This document shows, piece by piece, positions 63,331-64,000 of a stretch of 64,000 bases of DNA (positions are counted from its first letter, which is position 1; every line of letters begins with the position of its first letter). The notes beneath the pieces are model-generated. The model did no database searches. It had not been told where the DNA came from and saw only the letters and a list, made by a program, of their open reading frames with translations. The position numbers were made by a program, and so were the translations under genes. The stretch is from Anisakis pegreffii. Taxonomy: Eukaryota > Nematoda > Chromadorea > Rhabditida > Anisakidae. Location: positions 22,501-86,500 of the forward strand of contig JAPYMA010000278.1 in assembly GCA_035041965.1 (NCBI GenBank), written 5' to 3'.

Positions 63331-64000
63331 AACAACGAAGAGTATTGCCACGAGTGAACCGCGCATACGCACTCAAGTGAAAAAAAAAGACCATCACAGT
63401 GGTGTTCCATCACCATTTAATAACTACACAAATTTCCCAACTTCCTCCATCACCTCTTTGACAACCCCAAATTATCCCTAATGAGGCCTCTGTGAGAATC
63501 CCTGCGCTAGTCCAAAATGGTTGGACGGAATTTTCTCTGAATCTTCCCTTTCATTCTCTAAATCACCGCTTTCTGGAAGGTTATCAGACACTGTCGAATG
63601 AGGGAATAAGAGCAAATTTTGAAACAATTTTTTGTTCTATTTTCTCACTAAAACAACCGAATAAAATGGGTTTCTTTCACTTAACTTCAGCATCAAAAAA
63701 CTTTTTCCCTGCCAAAAGTATTTCAATCGTTTGTGACCTCACGTCGATCGTTTGCTCTTTTTGCAGAAAGAAGAGGGAATTCATGGAAATAGAGTTGTTC
63801 ATGAAAAAATTCGGCCATATAACTAGATTCGCCGAAAACACACTTCAAAAAGAAAAGACTTCTGAATTGGAATCAGTTGGAACTATGCGGGCTGGATTCT
63901 GCCTATTTGCTGAAAATATCACCTCTATAATATAAATATTATATGAAGGGTCTGGACTGATTTAATCTACAAATTTATCACAAGCAATCCTCTGCTATCA

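Overview
The window looks like an AT-rich nuclear contig from a nematode. The support is the set of spliced genes that can be rebuilt: two innexins (invertebrate gap-junction proteins), a perilipin-type lipid-droplet protein and a basigin/neuroplastin-like immunoglobulin membrane protein. All have short exons, GT/AG introns and AG sites near the start codon suited to spliced-leader trans-splicing. No bacterial, viral or organellar operon is visible. The species cannot be fixed from this sequence; a clade III-type parasitic nematode is my guess.

Layout. 1-27.0 kb: no gene I can defend, only AT-rich DNA with a purine-rich low-complexity tract (11.7-12.1 kb), a repeat cluster (17.5 kb), scattered ATTA-rich islands and a 109-bp (AT)n tract (26.6 kb). 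27.0-29.9 kb: a seven-exon perilipin gene, minus strand, 357 residues. 30-35.2 kb: spacer with three repeat families and a 36-bp palindrome. 35.2-37.4 kb: a five-exon, 313-residue basigin-like gene, minus strand. 40.1-46.4 kb: a complete ten-exon innexin (innexin A, 402 residues), minus strand, with a decayed hAT transposase in intron 3. 51.0-54.1 kb: a second innexin (innexin B), minus strand, lacking its first exon(s).

From 54,350 onward the sequence is the reverse complement of what came before. Position x on the left pairs with 108,700-x on the right, back to at least 44,700 and out to the window end. The window therefore holds one near-perfect palindrome with arms of at least 9.65 kb and an apex in a CT/AT/GA microsatellite. 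Innexin B appears twice, head to head, and both copies have lost their 5' exon at the apex. The start of innexin A reappears at 62.3-62.7 kb. The arms differ by one substitution and two homopolymer indels that I found, plus small differences beside the apex. An assembly or library fold-back, or a haplotype fold-over, is the simplest reading; a real recent inverted duplication is the alternative. It is the most important thing in the window to resolve.

All four genes lie on one strand, with spacings of about 2.6-5 kb, so they are not a tight operon. The two innexins are tandem paralogues in the same orientation. They share the phases of the introns before and after the 72-residue fourth-membrane-segment exon, and both finish with a short separate tail exon. 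Nothing links the perilipin and immunoglobulin genes to the innexins in function. No undescribed multi-gene system was found.
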